Below are positions 47,878 through 58,560 of a stretch of 64,000 nucleotides of DNA, piece by piece. Each line of letters opens with the position of its first letter. Positions within the stretch are counted from its first letter, which is position 1. The notes beneath the pieces are model-generated. The model made no database searches, was not told the DNA's origin, and saw nothing but the letters and a program-made list of their open reading frames with translations. Both the position numbers and the translations under genes were made by a program. The DNA is from Humulus lupulus (Eukaryota > Streptophyta > Magnoliopsida > Rosales > Cannabaceae): NCBI RefSeq assembly GCF_963169125.1, contig NC_084793.1, forward strand, positions 40,605,578-40,669,577, given 5' to 3'.

Positions 47878-48185
47878 ATAAGTGTCTGGAAATAACCAGA
47901 TGCGCGAGCTAAGATAATTTGGATGTAACCAGATTATTAATAAGTGTCTGGAAAGAACTAGATGCACGAGCTAAGATAATTTGGACATAACCAGATTATT
48001 AATAAGTGTCTAGACATAACCAGATGCGCGATCTAAGATAATTTGGATGTAACCAGATTATTAACAAGTATCTGGACATAACCAGATGCGCGACCTAAGA
48101 TAATTTGGACGTAACCAGATTATTAAAAAATAAGTGTCTGGACATAACCAGATATGCGAGCTAATACGATCTAGACAAAACTAGA
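47878..48185 (+). repeat. 62-bp tandem array in gypsy B
   Basis: Four copies spaced exactly 62 bp apart start at 47878, 47940, 48002 and 48064, and a fifth starts at 48130 after a 4-bp insertion. Each unit contains the short inverted repeat tctgg..ccaga and the phrase gagctaagataatttgga. Tandem arrays between pol and the LTR are known in Tat/Ogre-type elements. Confidence 0.9.
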
Positions 48186-48769
48186 ATAAAAGTATACAAG
48201 TGAATGGATTACAAACCAAGCACGACCCAAATAAGTTTGGAACAAACGAGCTAAAACTAATCGACACAATTTGGGAAAAGATAAACCTACTTCGAGCTAA
48301 GTCGAGATCAAGGCTGGAATATTTTGCAAATATATATATAGTTTCGACGACATAACCTCAAGGAGCTACTTGAGGAAGAGGAAAAGTGACTATAAAAAGA
48401 AAGATATAACTAAACTACCTGCCTTACATACCACTTAAGTACTTTTGAGTGCGTGGTAAAAGTAAGATCCGACCTTGACAAGAAACGAGATTGGATGTGG
48501 ATACATTGATCAAACTGTGCATGAATGCATAGAAACTCGAGTCGAAATCCGATAGATGTTTGTATGAATAAACAAACATAAAGGTAAAAATTTAATATAA
48601 GTTGCTCAAAATATTTCGACCTAGAAATGTGAAGCAAAAATATTAAAGTAAAAGCCGAGCATAAAAATTAAGTATATCAAATATAAAAATTTGAACAAAC
48701 AAAAAATAACTCTTGTACGAGCTGTAAATTATTTTCGTCCCAGGGGCATAAAAAAGAAAAAATCAATTA
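48186..48769. other. gypsy B spacer between array and antisense ORF
   Basis: About 580 bp of AT-rich DNA with no gene or clear motif. It is the 3' flank of both pol and the antisense ORF. Confidence 0.5.
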
Positions 48770-51574
48770 TTACATAAATTTTAATGGGATGCAGCCCATG
48801 ATCTCGCTTCTAAGAAGTTGGAGCATCCCCCCCCCCCCCCCAGCGGCATTCAGCTCCTTGGCCTTGTCAGCCTCCTCCTTAGCTTCCTCTGCCTCCAGCC
48901 GAGCTTGCCACTTAGCCACGAGCTTGTCCTCCAGGGTACCCAAGAAGTATGTGTCAAGATCGGCATTGTTGGCCCAGATCCTATACATGGCCATATCCAC
49001 TGCTCGATCCTTCCTTTGTTTGAATTCTTCGAGGAGGTGAGCCTTTTCGTCCTCCATTATGTTGAAGGTGGCCTTCTCCTCCTCCTCAAGCTTGGCGATT
49101 ATCTTCTTAAGCTCCTTGACTGTCGAGTCCTTCTCTTCGAGCTCAGCCTCCAGCTTTGACTTGGCAGCCTTAAACTCGTTAGCGAGCTTGAGCTGGAGAT
49201 CCTTCGACTCTTGAGCATAACTCATGGTCACATGAACCTCGTTGTTCAGCTTGTAATTCAGCTGAGAAACTATAACGAGAGCCTAGTACACAAACAAATT
49301 AAGTCAAAACATGTTCCAAGTAAAACTTGAACAAATAACAAAGTAAGGAAAAATTACTGAGAAGATGAGCTCGGTACTCTTGTTGTAAAGGACACTGGAG
49401 TCCCGATCATTGACCAGGAACTGCCACTGAGGAGCCCCAAGATTGTTGAAGCTTTGGCCCACTTAAGACAAGACATCCGAGCCAAGAGTGGCTCCGTGAG
49501 TCCCCGCGGCACTTTCAATGACATACTCATTAGAATGAGTAGAAATTGACAGCAGGCGCTCCCGAGTTAGAACTGGCTTCTTCGGAGTTGGTACGGTTGT
49601 CTGGAGGCTTGGGTAGCAGGAGGTATAGGAGGAGCGGCTTCCACAGGAACCCCAACCTGAGGGTTCGAGGTCACAACCTGGCTTGGGCCTTGAGGGCCCG
49701 GGGGAGGAGGAGTCGCCTCGGTCCTTTTGGGGACTTTGGCAGGCCGACCAACTTTTTGTGACGCTCTCGAGTGCTTGCTTTGCTTGGCTCCCGAGCGGCT
49801 GTTGAGAACATTTTCGAGGTCAGAATCCATGTCCCCTGCATAATCAAAGTCACACATTAGTGCACAAGCTTTAAAATACCAAAGTAAATGTGAAGCAGAC
49901 ATTTATGTAAAAAAAAGGGTCAAGTAACAAGAGAACTAACTGAAACTCTCCCCCGATCTCGTGCTCGGCGACAAAGTAATTCCCCTATCTTCAGAAGAGG
50001 TTGGGGGAGTCCCTTCCCTATACGTGGAAGTTAACCTTGAAAGGTCCCTATATTCGTTTGTTCCGTATTGAGCGGCTACCCCATCCTAAACTTCATTTAA
50101 ACTATACATAGTTTGGTATTTCCCTAGCCAACTATCGAACCTATGAACCTTATCATCTACCTAAGACCATATGTGGAAGTTATCCCTAGAATCCGGGAAT
50201 ACAATCAGGGTATCGGGTTTGTATTGAAGCAGGGAAGGGGACCACAAGGTCGAACTGAGAATGGCTTTACCTCTGTCACTCGAGCTCAAAGCCTTGTCAT
50301 TCACATCATTTCCTGAGCGCAGACTCTTGCGACGACGGGCTAGGGATCGGGCCATCTGCCTCGAAGGAAGTTTTTCTGTAGGGAGTGGTACATGCTCCCA
50401 CATGACGTATTTTCGGTAAGTGTCGTCATCCGTCGTCTGATCCTGCTCCAGGAGATCGCATGCTCGAAGTTTATCTTCATGAAGAAGATATGAGAGGGAG
50501 TGCCTACCGTACGACAACCGGAGCAGAACTTCCTTGTGCTCTTTCATTGTGTCCGTAGGAGTAGGATGGTGATAATTGGCTGGAGAGTCGAATATATTAC
50601 AATTAGCTCGAGCCTAAACATTAATCGAGCACGAAAAGAAAGAAGAATTTATACTTACGGATTCGTTGAAACGAATAGAACTTCGAAGGAGCCAGGCCAT
50701 CTGTCCAAAAGAAGGTGAGCTTGAAGTTGGGAGGATGGTTGGGCATGTCCTCAAAGATCTTCTTTTTCTTGGGATAGCTCCACAAGTAAGCCATCTCCTC
50801 CCCGAGCTCAGGAGGGGTTTCATTTAAGACAAAAGAGATATAGATCTCTCTTGGTGAAGGTCCTTCCCACTTCAGTTCGTGGTACAGTGACCTCAGGGCT
50901 GACAAAACCCTGTATGAATTGGTATGGAGCTGGAAAGGCGCGAGCCCAAAAAAATCCAGAAAGTCCTTAAAAAAGGACTTCAAGGGCAGTAGAGCCCCGA
51001 CCTTCATATGCTCGCGACTCCAGGCCGCGAGCTTCAGTTTATTGTCAGAACGAACATTGCCGGGAGCGAAGCAGCTTCGCTCATTGGAGGTAGGAGCTCG
51101 ACACCTCAACGAGCCTGATAATCCTAGGCCATGGCGAGCTAGGATGTCAGAGATCTATCCTAATGAAGACACTGAGCTTCAATAGTGCTCAGCCTCGAAA
51201 AATTCCTCCCTTGAGGTAGGAATGGAAGTCGGTTGCGAAGTGGAGGGATGGTTTGATGAATCCTCCATCAGCGAGAATGCAAGATCACCAGGCTTGAATG
51301 CAACAGTTACTTTGAGCGTGGGGTCGAGAGGGACCGGTCTAAGCTCGGGGTCACGATCCAGGTAGATTATGACCCGAAGTTTCTTCCTTTTCTTATCCTC
51401 GACCTCTTCGATTTGACATCAGAAGTGAGCTCGAATATCTTCTTGCTCACACCTCACTTTGTGTTCGCAAATTAGCCGCTGGTTACGAGTGAAGGGCGAT
51501 TCTTGACTTGGAGTTGTTGGAGAATAGGAAATTGCGAGCACTGACCCCCACCATTTTTTAGAATTCTGCGACAT
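48770..51574 (-). pseudogene. gypsy B antisense ORF, PF04195-like, broken
   Basis: The ORF runs against the element from the ATG at 51574 (MSQNSKKWWGSVLAISYSP), which directly follows a splice acceptor. The PF04195-type domain is at 51109-50640: KLAAWSREHMKVGALLPLK, GLAPFQLHTNSYRVLSAL, then WEGPSPREIYISFVL and FFWTDGLAPSKFYSF. The next block (50547-50161) has SYGRHSLSYLLHEDKL, SRQMARSLARRRKSL and TLWSPSLLQYKPD. A Pro-rich region follows (49902-49567). The C-terminus (49231-48770) is Lys/Glu-rich coiled coil with a 15-C run at 48827-48841, read as Gly codons. Stops and shifts separate the blocks; some gaps may be introns. The gypsy A copy (11961-14332) is homologous throughout. The function is unknown. 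Confidence 0.75.
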
Positions 51575-52157
51575 CTAGCAAGAAAGAAAAGGGTGAGGGC
51601 CAGGCACACAAGAAATAAGAGTAAAATTCTGGGTGATTCGAGCTCAAAGGCCCGAAATCATGGAATAAGCTTGATCGAGACCGAAATCTCGAAGGAACGG
51701 GATGAACTCGAGGGAACCCCCCGAACCATTGTAAGGTTCGGGTTTCGAGCGTGTATTTGACGAGAAAAAGGGAAAGTGGATTCATTTTAAGACTCGCGGA
51801 TTTTCAGGGAAAAAGTTGACGGTTACTCAGAAAGGTGATAATTTTGGGAAACGTGCAATTTAAAACCCTAAATCAATACCCCATTTCGTGGTCTACATGG
51901 AACATTACCCGTAGTCTAAAAAATAATAAAAAAGCGACATTTGCATCCTTTACACTAAAACTGGGTTTGAAAATCATGATATCAGAAATCTTTTGAACCC
52001 AAAGTCTACGCAGTATCAGCTAAACAATATGGTTGAAGTTACTAATTGCTACAAATGTTCTAGGGAAAAACTAGTAAATATGTTCACAGTGCAACACAAA
52101 AATACACGGAAATATATATATATATATGAACTTATGGGGTCAAGAACAGAAACTTAC
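51575..52157 (-). other. predicted 5'-leader intron of gypsy B antisense ORF
   Basis: On the minus strand a donor GTAAGTTTC begins at 52157 and an acceptor ttcttgctag ends at 51575, just before the ATG. The length is 583 bp, one base different from the gypsy A intron. Splicing is inferred from sequence. Confidence 0.55.
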
Positions 52158-52356
52158 ACACAGTGGCTGGCGGATACAGAGAGATCGACGTTTGAAGGAG
52201 CGGTTGCAAGAAAGTTTTCACGGAGTCGTAAATGCCGAGGGAGTTATGTTTCTTCGGTTTGGAGAACATGCAAAGATGAAAGTGAAGTTTTCAACTCTGG
52301 TTCTTTCTTTCCTCTCTAAAACTTGAAACTTGAAAATGAAAGTGAAGAAGAAGAGG

Positions 52357-52369
52357 CTATATATATGTA
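52357..52369 (-). promoter_or_regulatory. TATA box for gypsy B antisense ORF
   Basis: The minus-strand sequence tacatatatatag is followed by a CT-rich leader and the phrase gcatgttct that both gypsy copies share. It lies about 205 bp before the donor site, against about 213 bp in gypsy A. Confidence 0.45.
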
Positions 52370-52632
52370 AATCCCAAAAGGAGGTCAAATGTCAGGCTAA
52401 TCTGGGCCATTGGCTGGATTCGGTGTTAGATCGGACGGATAGGTGTAACTGTGATAATGGTGGCATAAAGGCAGCAGATGAATGGACGTGGGCATGGTGC
52501 AAAAGTACTCGAGTACTCTAGTTAAGCAACCAGTGGTTGACACATGGCGACACTTGAGTATATTAGGTGGCTCAGTTTCCGAAAAGGGTAGTTCAAAAGC
52601 TTCATTCTCATAGGATTCGAACTGATCCTTTT

Positions 52633-52643
52633 GAGGGGGAAAA
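52633..52643 (+). other. gypsy B polypurine tract
   Basis: The sequence gagggggaaaa lies directly before the 3' LTR start TGTTACACCC. Gypsy A has the same tract in reverse complement next to its LTR. Confidence 0.85.
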
Positions 52644-53459
52644 TGTTACACCCAGATTTTGAATATGGGAATTATGATTTCGAAATCTAGGCTCGTTAGG
52701 TGTAAGCTCGAAATGAACACGACCATCATTTTATCTATTATTCAGAGACGGTTCTGCTGCAAAAAACGACCTCACGAGCTCGAGAAATATGTAACCTCGA
52801 AAGTGCCATGAGCTTATAAGTTGGACTCGCAACTCACAACATCAAGGGTTCAACACTTGTATAAGTTTTTTGATGTATCTCTAGCCCTCAGACAAGATGG
52901 TTCGAGATCGAGAGGGTAAGCTCGAACATAATGGCTTCGTCAACGGTAACTTGTTGGGAGCATAAGTAATGGGCAAATGGTCTCAAAGACACATGGATTC
53001 AGCATCCGAACACGTCAGCTCTGTGTGAATGTATTTATTGTTATAACCTCCCAATGTTTAAGGGATCTAATGTGATATTGTTATTAAATCCCACATTTTA
53101 TGGGATTTTACCGCGTACGTAGTAAATAATGTATTTATTTGCATTATATTATTTGATTCACAGAATATCTTCCCGAAATATGTAGGAACGAATTCTGAAA
53201 CCTTCTCTATAAATAGAGAAGGAAACTCCATATGTAAGGGACCGAAAGATTGAGATTTGGAGAGAAAACTCTGGGCAACTATTTCTTGAAAGTTTCCAGG
53301 AAACTCAAGAGAACTAATAATATAGACTCGTGAACTAGGCAGATTTTTAACCGCTGAACCATGTAAAAACATCTTGTTTTCATCATATTATTTCACTTTC
53401 CCTGGTATATTCTTGTTTAATTGGTCTCTTTTTTAAGTTGACAAAAAACGGCGTCAACA
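52644..53459 (+). repeat. gypsy B 3' LTR
   Basis: An 816-bp LTR from TGTTACACCC to GGCGTCAACA, matching the 5' LTR apart from point changes and a 24-bp deletion. The TATA box CTCTATAAATAG is at 53205-53216. Confidence 0.92.
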
Positions 53460-53907
53460 TTTTATATTAAAATAAATACAATTATTTTGTTAGATCAACA
53501 AGATAAATTAATTAAAATAATCAAATATGTTTATGATTATTTTTAATAAAATAAACATTTAGAATTATGTGTTGTTTGAACACGCAATATAACATTTAAG
53601 AATGTTAACAAAAAAAATAACTATGTTAATTTTTTTATTAAACAGTGAAACATAATAAACAATTTTCGTCTAGTTTTATAATTATGTGTTGTTTGAACAC
53701 ACAATATAATATTTAATAATGTTAACAAAAAAAATGTTTATTTTTTTTATCAAACAGTGTAATATAATAAATAATTTTCTCTAGTTTTAAAAAAGTGTAT
53801 CCTGTTATATACTGAGAGCCAATATACCCTTTTGATTGAAAAATTGGTCTAATGATTATACTATTTCCATTGGTATGCCATTTTTCTTTTTTGTCTTTTA
53901 CTTCTTA
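53460..53907. repeat. AT-rich tandem repeat flank of gypsy B (right)
   Basis: Two units of about 117 bp start at 53563 and 53680 (aattatgtgttgtttgaaca). The first part resembles the left flank of gypsy B at 37400-37530. No gene is present. The region ends at the Helitron start. Confidence 0.6.
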
Positions 53908-54345
53908 TCTATACTATTAGTAAAAGAGCACATAAGTAGTTGTTGGTGCATCTTTTTTTCCATTTTCACCCTTTAATTATTTTATATATTATATTTGTTG
54001 TTTAATAAAAAAAACATGTAATTATTCATTTAAATAAGGTTATTTAAGTAATTTGAGTGTTTTTGTTTTGGACTTGTCTGATTTTTTTTTTGGAAAGTGT
54101 TTTGCCCAGTACATCATCATTTATTCATCTATTTTTCTGTCAGGATCATAAAAACAAAAATGGAAAATGTAGGCTTTTTTTTTGTTTTGGAGTGTTGTGA
54201 ATTTTTTACCTTCTAGCAAACAGATTCCAAAAAAAAAATTGAAACAGTCCAAAACAAAAATGTGTGATATTACTTAAATACCCAAATTTAATATAGAAAT
54301 TATACTTTTTATGAAAACAAGATAAAGTAAATATAAATTACTATA
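53908..54345 (+). mobile_element. Helitron 5' end, first copy
   Basis: It starts TCTATACTATTAGTAAAAG after an A, the form expected of a plant Helitron 5' terminus. The first 438 bp match 56686-57120 and the match ends at both copies after ttactata. No matching 3' hairpin follows before the second copy, so its own 3' end is either lost or shared with the second. Confidence 0.65.
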
Positions 54346-56685
54346 AAATGTATACTTCTTATTGTATGTATAAAATGTATGAATTTATCTTTTTATTTTT
54401 GGTTTCTTGTATTATACTACTACTTGAATAGTAAATTTAGTTTCTTATTTTATTTTTCCTTTTACATAAAAAAAAGTTTCAAAATTATATGAATATTTGT
54501 ATGTATATTCAAATACATTTTTTTTGTCATTTAACTTACTTATTTTTTTGTGAAAATTTATTTATTTTTTTAATTGGTAAAGTTATTAATGTAATAATAT
54601 ATTTTTATAATAATTGCTATCATGACTAAAAAAAATGTCAGAAAAACCACTCATGCACATTAGGTTTTAATATAGTTATTAATTACTGCATAAAATATCA
54701 TGAATGCTCCCCAAGTAACCATTGGACATATAATTTATATATAATTAACAAAAGTAAGTGTTTTATGTTTATGTCATCACAAAATAATCAGTATACGATT
54801 TTATATACTCTTTAATATGCTATTTCATTTTTAATTTAAAACTTTAATTGACATAAAAATGTAACTTATTAATGTATATTAATTATAGCCATCTATATTT
54901 TATCTTAATATTAATTGTTATTAAATATTAATCAATAAAAACATTGATATAAAAATATAAGATAATTTCCATGATGCATGCCTCCATTTTTTTCATGAAT
55001 TTATAAAATAATTTTTGATTTTTTTAATTGAATTTAACTAGCAACTAATTTCACATAGAATTTTTTTATAAATTATATGGCTTTTTGGATTTTAATGAAA
55101 AATTCAAAAATTATGTAATTATTAAACTTTCATTACAATTTTAATAATACAAAATTAGTTGCTATTATTTTTAGATTACAAAATTGAACAAGGAAAAAAT
55201 ATCCAAATTCTGTCACTTTGTATAAATTTACAAACATCAGTCATAGTTTTTTGTTTGATTTATTCATATTTTTATGAATTTAGGATGATTTATTAGATTA
55301 GAAATTAATTCCAATCCAAATTTAATGTTATTGTCTCAAATTAAAATTATGTGTTTAAAATTCAAATAAATACAATTGTTTTGGCTGGATAAGCATGATA
55401 TAAACTATGTCGTATTTTTCGTTGGATGGAATTCAAAAAGTTAAATGGACACTTGTTTTAAATGACTTATTATTTCATTTAATTTATGAATATTGACTAA
55501 TTAATGTGATTAATATTAGTTTTAATTTTTTTATACATATTAGGTTAATGTCATATTAATTAGTTGACATAAAAAATTAATATACAATTAACTTGTCAAA
55601 TTTTTAAGAACATGTTCATGTAGTATTTTTATACAATTTTTTTTATTAAGCAAAAACATGTATATGATTAGAGTTATGTTGTAATACGAACATTAAGCTA
55701 AAAGACATAAGCAAATAAGATCATCTTCCCTCTTTTACAAAGAACAATAAAAAATGGTGTAGCTGTCAACGACCGACGATAATAGCTGGGCGAGCTTGGA
55801 ACGACGGGGCATGCTTGCGACGACAAGGGCGATGGTTGGGGGAAGGCGACGATTGGGTGAGTTGCTGGCGAAGGTGACGACTGGGTGAAGATGGCGACTA
55901 GGCAAGACTGGCAAGGACAAAAACGCTGGAGGAGGGTAGGAAACGACGAAGCAGCCTGGTTGACCGCTCTTCAAAAGTTGAGGTTGATGACAACTTTGAT
56001 TTTTTTTTCTTTTTCTAATCTGGTGGTCTTTAAATTTTCATGGGTTTCCGTTTTTTGAAACAGAGAAGTTTGATTTTATGATATTTTGGGTGATGGTAGG
56101 GTTTACAAAGATGAAAGTTAATTATGGTTGTCATAATAATTACCCATATATATTATGAAAGAACACATGAACTAAATACTGAGTATTCAAGTATTATTAA
56201 GTCTATTTAGTTTTCAAGTTCATATTTCAGATTTTATGTTTATTTTGGGATTGAAATTGAAGTAGATCAACGAACATAGTTACATATTTTATTCATACTT
56301 TTATGGATTTGATTAATAATTTTTTTTTAAAAAAGAAAAGAAAAGCTAGAAGACATCTGGTATGTTTTTAGCTCCATTTTTCGAACCCAAATAATTTATT
56401 AAATAGAAAGAAAAAAAAAAGAAGAGAAAAACCAACGATTTACCAATAATAAATATGGAAGTTTTTTTTTTTATAGGAATAGTTAATACTTTGTGGTAAC
56501 TGATTTGGTTTTGTGTATTTTTATTTTTAGTTTCAATTTTAAAGAAATAAATTTTAAAAAAAAAACTTAACGATTTGTAGAAGATGTGAAGAAGACTATG
56601 CATATAGTACGACTGAGATAAAATCTGCAAGTATTATATTTTTTTTTGCAGTGATATAATTTTTTTTTAGGAAAGGAGTGATATA
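54346..56685. other. DNA between the two Helitron 5' ends
   Basis: About 2.3 kb, mostly AT-rich without genes. A sharply GC-richer block at 55740-55990 has a 79-codon frame on the minus strand but no family that I recognise. It could be a captured gene piece if the outer Helitron (53908-57461) moved as one unit. Confidence 0.4.
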
Positions 56686-57461
56686 TCTATACTATTAGTA
56701 AAAGACCGCATAAGCATCTGTTGGTGCATCTTTTTTTTCCATTTTCACTCTTTAATTATTTTATATATTACATTTGTTGTTTAATAAAAAAAACATGTAA
56801 TTATTCATTTAAATAAGGTTATTTAAGTAATTTGAGTGTTTTTGTTTTGGACTTGTCTGATTTTTTTTTTTGGAAAGTGTTTTGCCCAGCACATCATCAT
56901 CTATTTTTCTGTTAGGATCAAAAAAAAAAAAATTGGAAAGTGTAGGCTTTTTTTGTTTTCGAGTGTTGTGAATTTTTTACCTTCTCACTAGCAAACAGAT
57001 TCCGAAAAAAAAATTGGAACAGTCCAAAACAAAAGTGTGTGATATTACTTAAATACCCAAATCTAATATAGAAATTATACTTTTTATGAAAACAAGATAA
57101 AGTAAATATAAATTACTATAAGGTTAAAAGTGGCAAAAACGTGGCAAAAATTAGCATAAGGTTCTCCTCAGCTTTGTGTGATATTACTCTTTCTCTCTCC
57201 TCACGTTAGGGAGGATACCAGACACAGTTCGAATCCGACGAAAGCTCAAGCTCGGGAGAGGAATAGAAGGGGCAAGCATACCTAGGCTCCATAATTATTT
57301 TTTTCCTTTGCTCTTTAGCAGGCTTCTACCCACTCTATAATTTTTTTAGCTCCTTCTATCTCTTTCTCTTGCTATCTCATCATTTTCATCATTATCTAAA
57401 ATTTATCATAAAAGTATAAATTTATACCAGCACGTGCCTTGCACGTGCTACGCCCTACTAG
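56686..57461 (+). mobile_element. non-autonomous Helitron
   Basis: The 776-bp element starts TCTATACTATTAG after an A and ends CTAG before a T, so it sits between A and T as Helitrons do. The terminal hairpin AGCACGTGC-CTT-GCACGTGCT (57429-57449) has a perfect 9-bp stem and lies 12 bp from the 3' end. No RepHel gene is present, so it would need enzymes in trans. Confidence 0.82.
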
Positions 57462-57471
57462 TGTTAAATTA

Positions 57472-57525
57472 ACATTTCTAAGGATTTCCTCAAAAAAAAA
57501 AAAAAAAAAAACATTTCTAAGGATT
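57472..57525 (+). mobile_element. minimal poly(A) retroinsertion
   Basis: A 24-bp insert, tcctc followed by about 19 A (57487-57510), is flanked by a perfect 15-bp duplication acatttctaaggatt (57472-57486 and 57511-57525). This is the footprint of a target-primed reverse transcription event that stopped almost at once. Confidence 0.7.
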
Positions 57526-57631
57526 GTGGGACCCACATAATAAATATATTTTAAAATTAAAAAGTTTAGCCTCATCAACTCCTTCAAATAATTATATATA
57601 ATAATTCCACGTGTCTGGGTGAATAGCTCTT

Positions 57632-57735
57632 GGGAAATTTTACCCTTTATGCATCATAACATGCTTACTTTTTTTTAAATGCCAATATAAAATTCTCCCC
57701 TTAATGTGCTCCTTCTCATATTTTGGACAAAAATA
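57632..57735 (+). repeat. MULE left terminal inverted repeat
   Basis: It aligns with the reverse complement of 62265-62368 with scattered mismatches and small gaps. Shared blocks are gggaaatttta at the tip, an aatgcca block and a ttttggacaaaaa block. Confidence 0.8.
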
Positions 57736-58027
57736 TTATCCTCACTCAAATTTAACACTTTAAACATTTTTCTCTCTATCTCTTTTTCTCATCCCTCATT
57801 TACAGCCATTTTTTCACAGCTCGGAGGTAGAACGAATTGGAGTTTCTTGGCGTTTTTTAAAAGAAAAATCATGGGTAAGTATCATTTCATTAATCTACTT
57901 GTGAATATGAAATGCCATGGTTAGATATTAGATTCGAATTGTTCCGCAGTTGAGTTTGGATTTTTTTTCTGCAATTTTTAAACTGTTCTTCGGATTTGGG
58001 ATTATGTGGGAGCCATTCCAAAATCGA

Positions 58028-58515
58028 TGGTACATCGATGCCATTTCGATACTGAGGCGAACATCTAATTTAGACGATATTTTCGATGTAATATTGATGG
58101 TATATCGATGTTGAATCGATGCCATATATGTTGATTTGGTTCAGCGTCGATATGGCATCAATGTGACATCGATATACCATCAAAATGAAATCGCATACAG
58201 ATGGCAACCATCAGCATCGATGGCATTTCGATGGTACATCGATGCCATTTCGATAGTGAGGCGAACATCTAATTTAGATGTTATTTTCGATGTAATATCG
58301 ATGGAATATCGATGTTGAATTAATGCCATATATGTTTATTTGGTTCAGCATCGATATGGCATTGATATTACATCGAAATGGAATCGCATCGAAATGGCAA
58401 CCATCAGCATCAATTATGCATCGAAATGTCATCGATGTGGCATCGATGTTGAACTACAATACATATTTTCATAGGCATCGATTCATCATCGATTTACCAT
58501 CGATTCTTCATCGAT
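58028..58515 (+). repeat. ATCGATG-rich array, left
   Basis: The palindrome core ATCGAT occurs every 8-20 bp in phrases such as ggcatcgatg. A longer unit of about 205 bp repeats: tgaggcgaacatctaattta occurs near 58053 and 58258. The same phrase occurs at 61511 in the right array in the same orientation. The array is open in several frames but is not a gene. Confidence 0.85.
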
Positions 58516-58560
58516 TACACTTTATTTTTATAATTTTTTTTATGTTTTTTTTTTGTTTGA

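Larger units (their letters stand above)
37538..53459 (+). mobile_element. gypsy B: complete Tat-type Ty3/gypsy element with nested insertions
   Basis: Both LTRs are present: 5' 37538-39459, which includes a solo LTR, and 3' 52644-53459. Between them lie gag, protease, RT, RNase H, integrase, a 62-bp tandem array, an antisense ORF and a polypurine tract. RT before integrase defines Ty3/gypsy. The RNase H of the KLYVDGSS type after the pol RNase H, and the antisense ORF, fit the Tat lineage. Two foreign LTRs sit inside, each with a perfect 5-bp duplication. Multiple stops, frameshifts and catalytic changes make it inactive. The outer 5-bp flanks (gtata and tttta) do not match. Confidence 0.9.

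Noticed and set aside
47878..48185. Regularly spaced repeats that could suggest a CRISPR array
   Set aside because: The units are contiguous tandem repeats without unique spacers, in a plant retrotransposon.
53908..57120. Direct repeats of about 437 bp that could be LTRs of a 3.2-kb element
   Set aside because: The repeats start with TC after an A, lack TG..CA ends, PBS and polypurine tract; the hairpin-CTAG at 57461 supports a Helitron.
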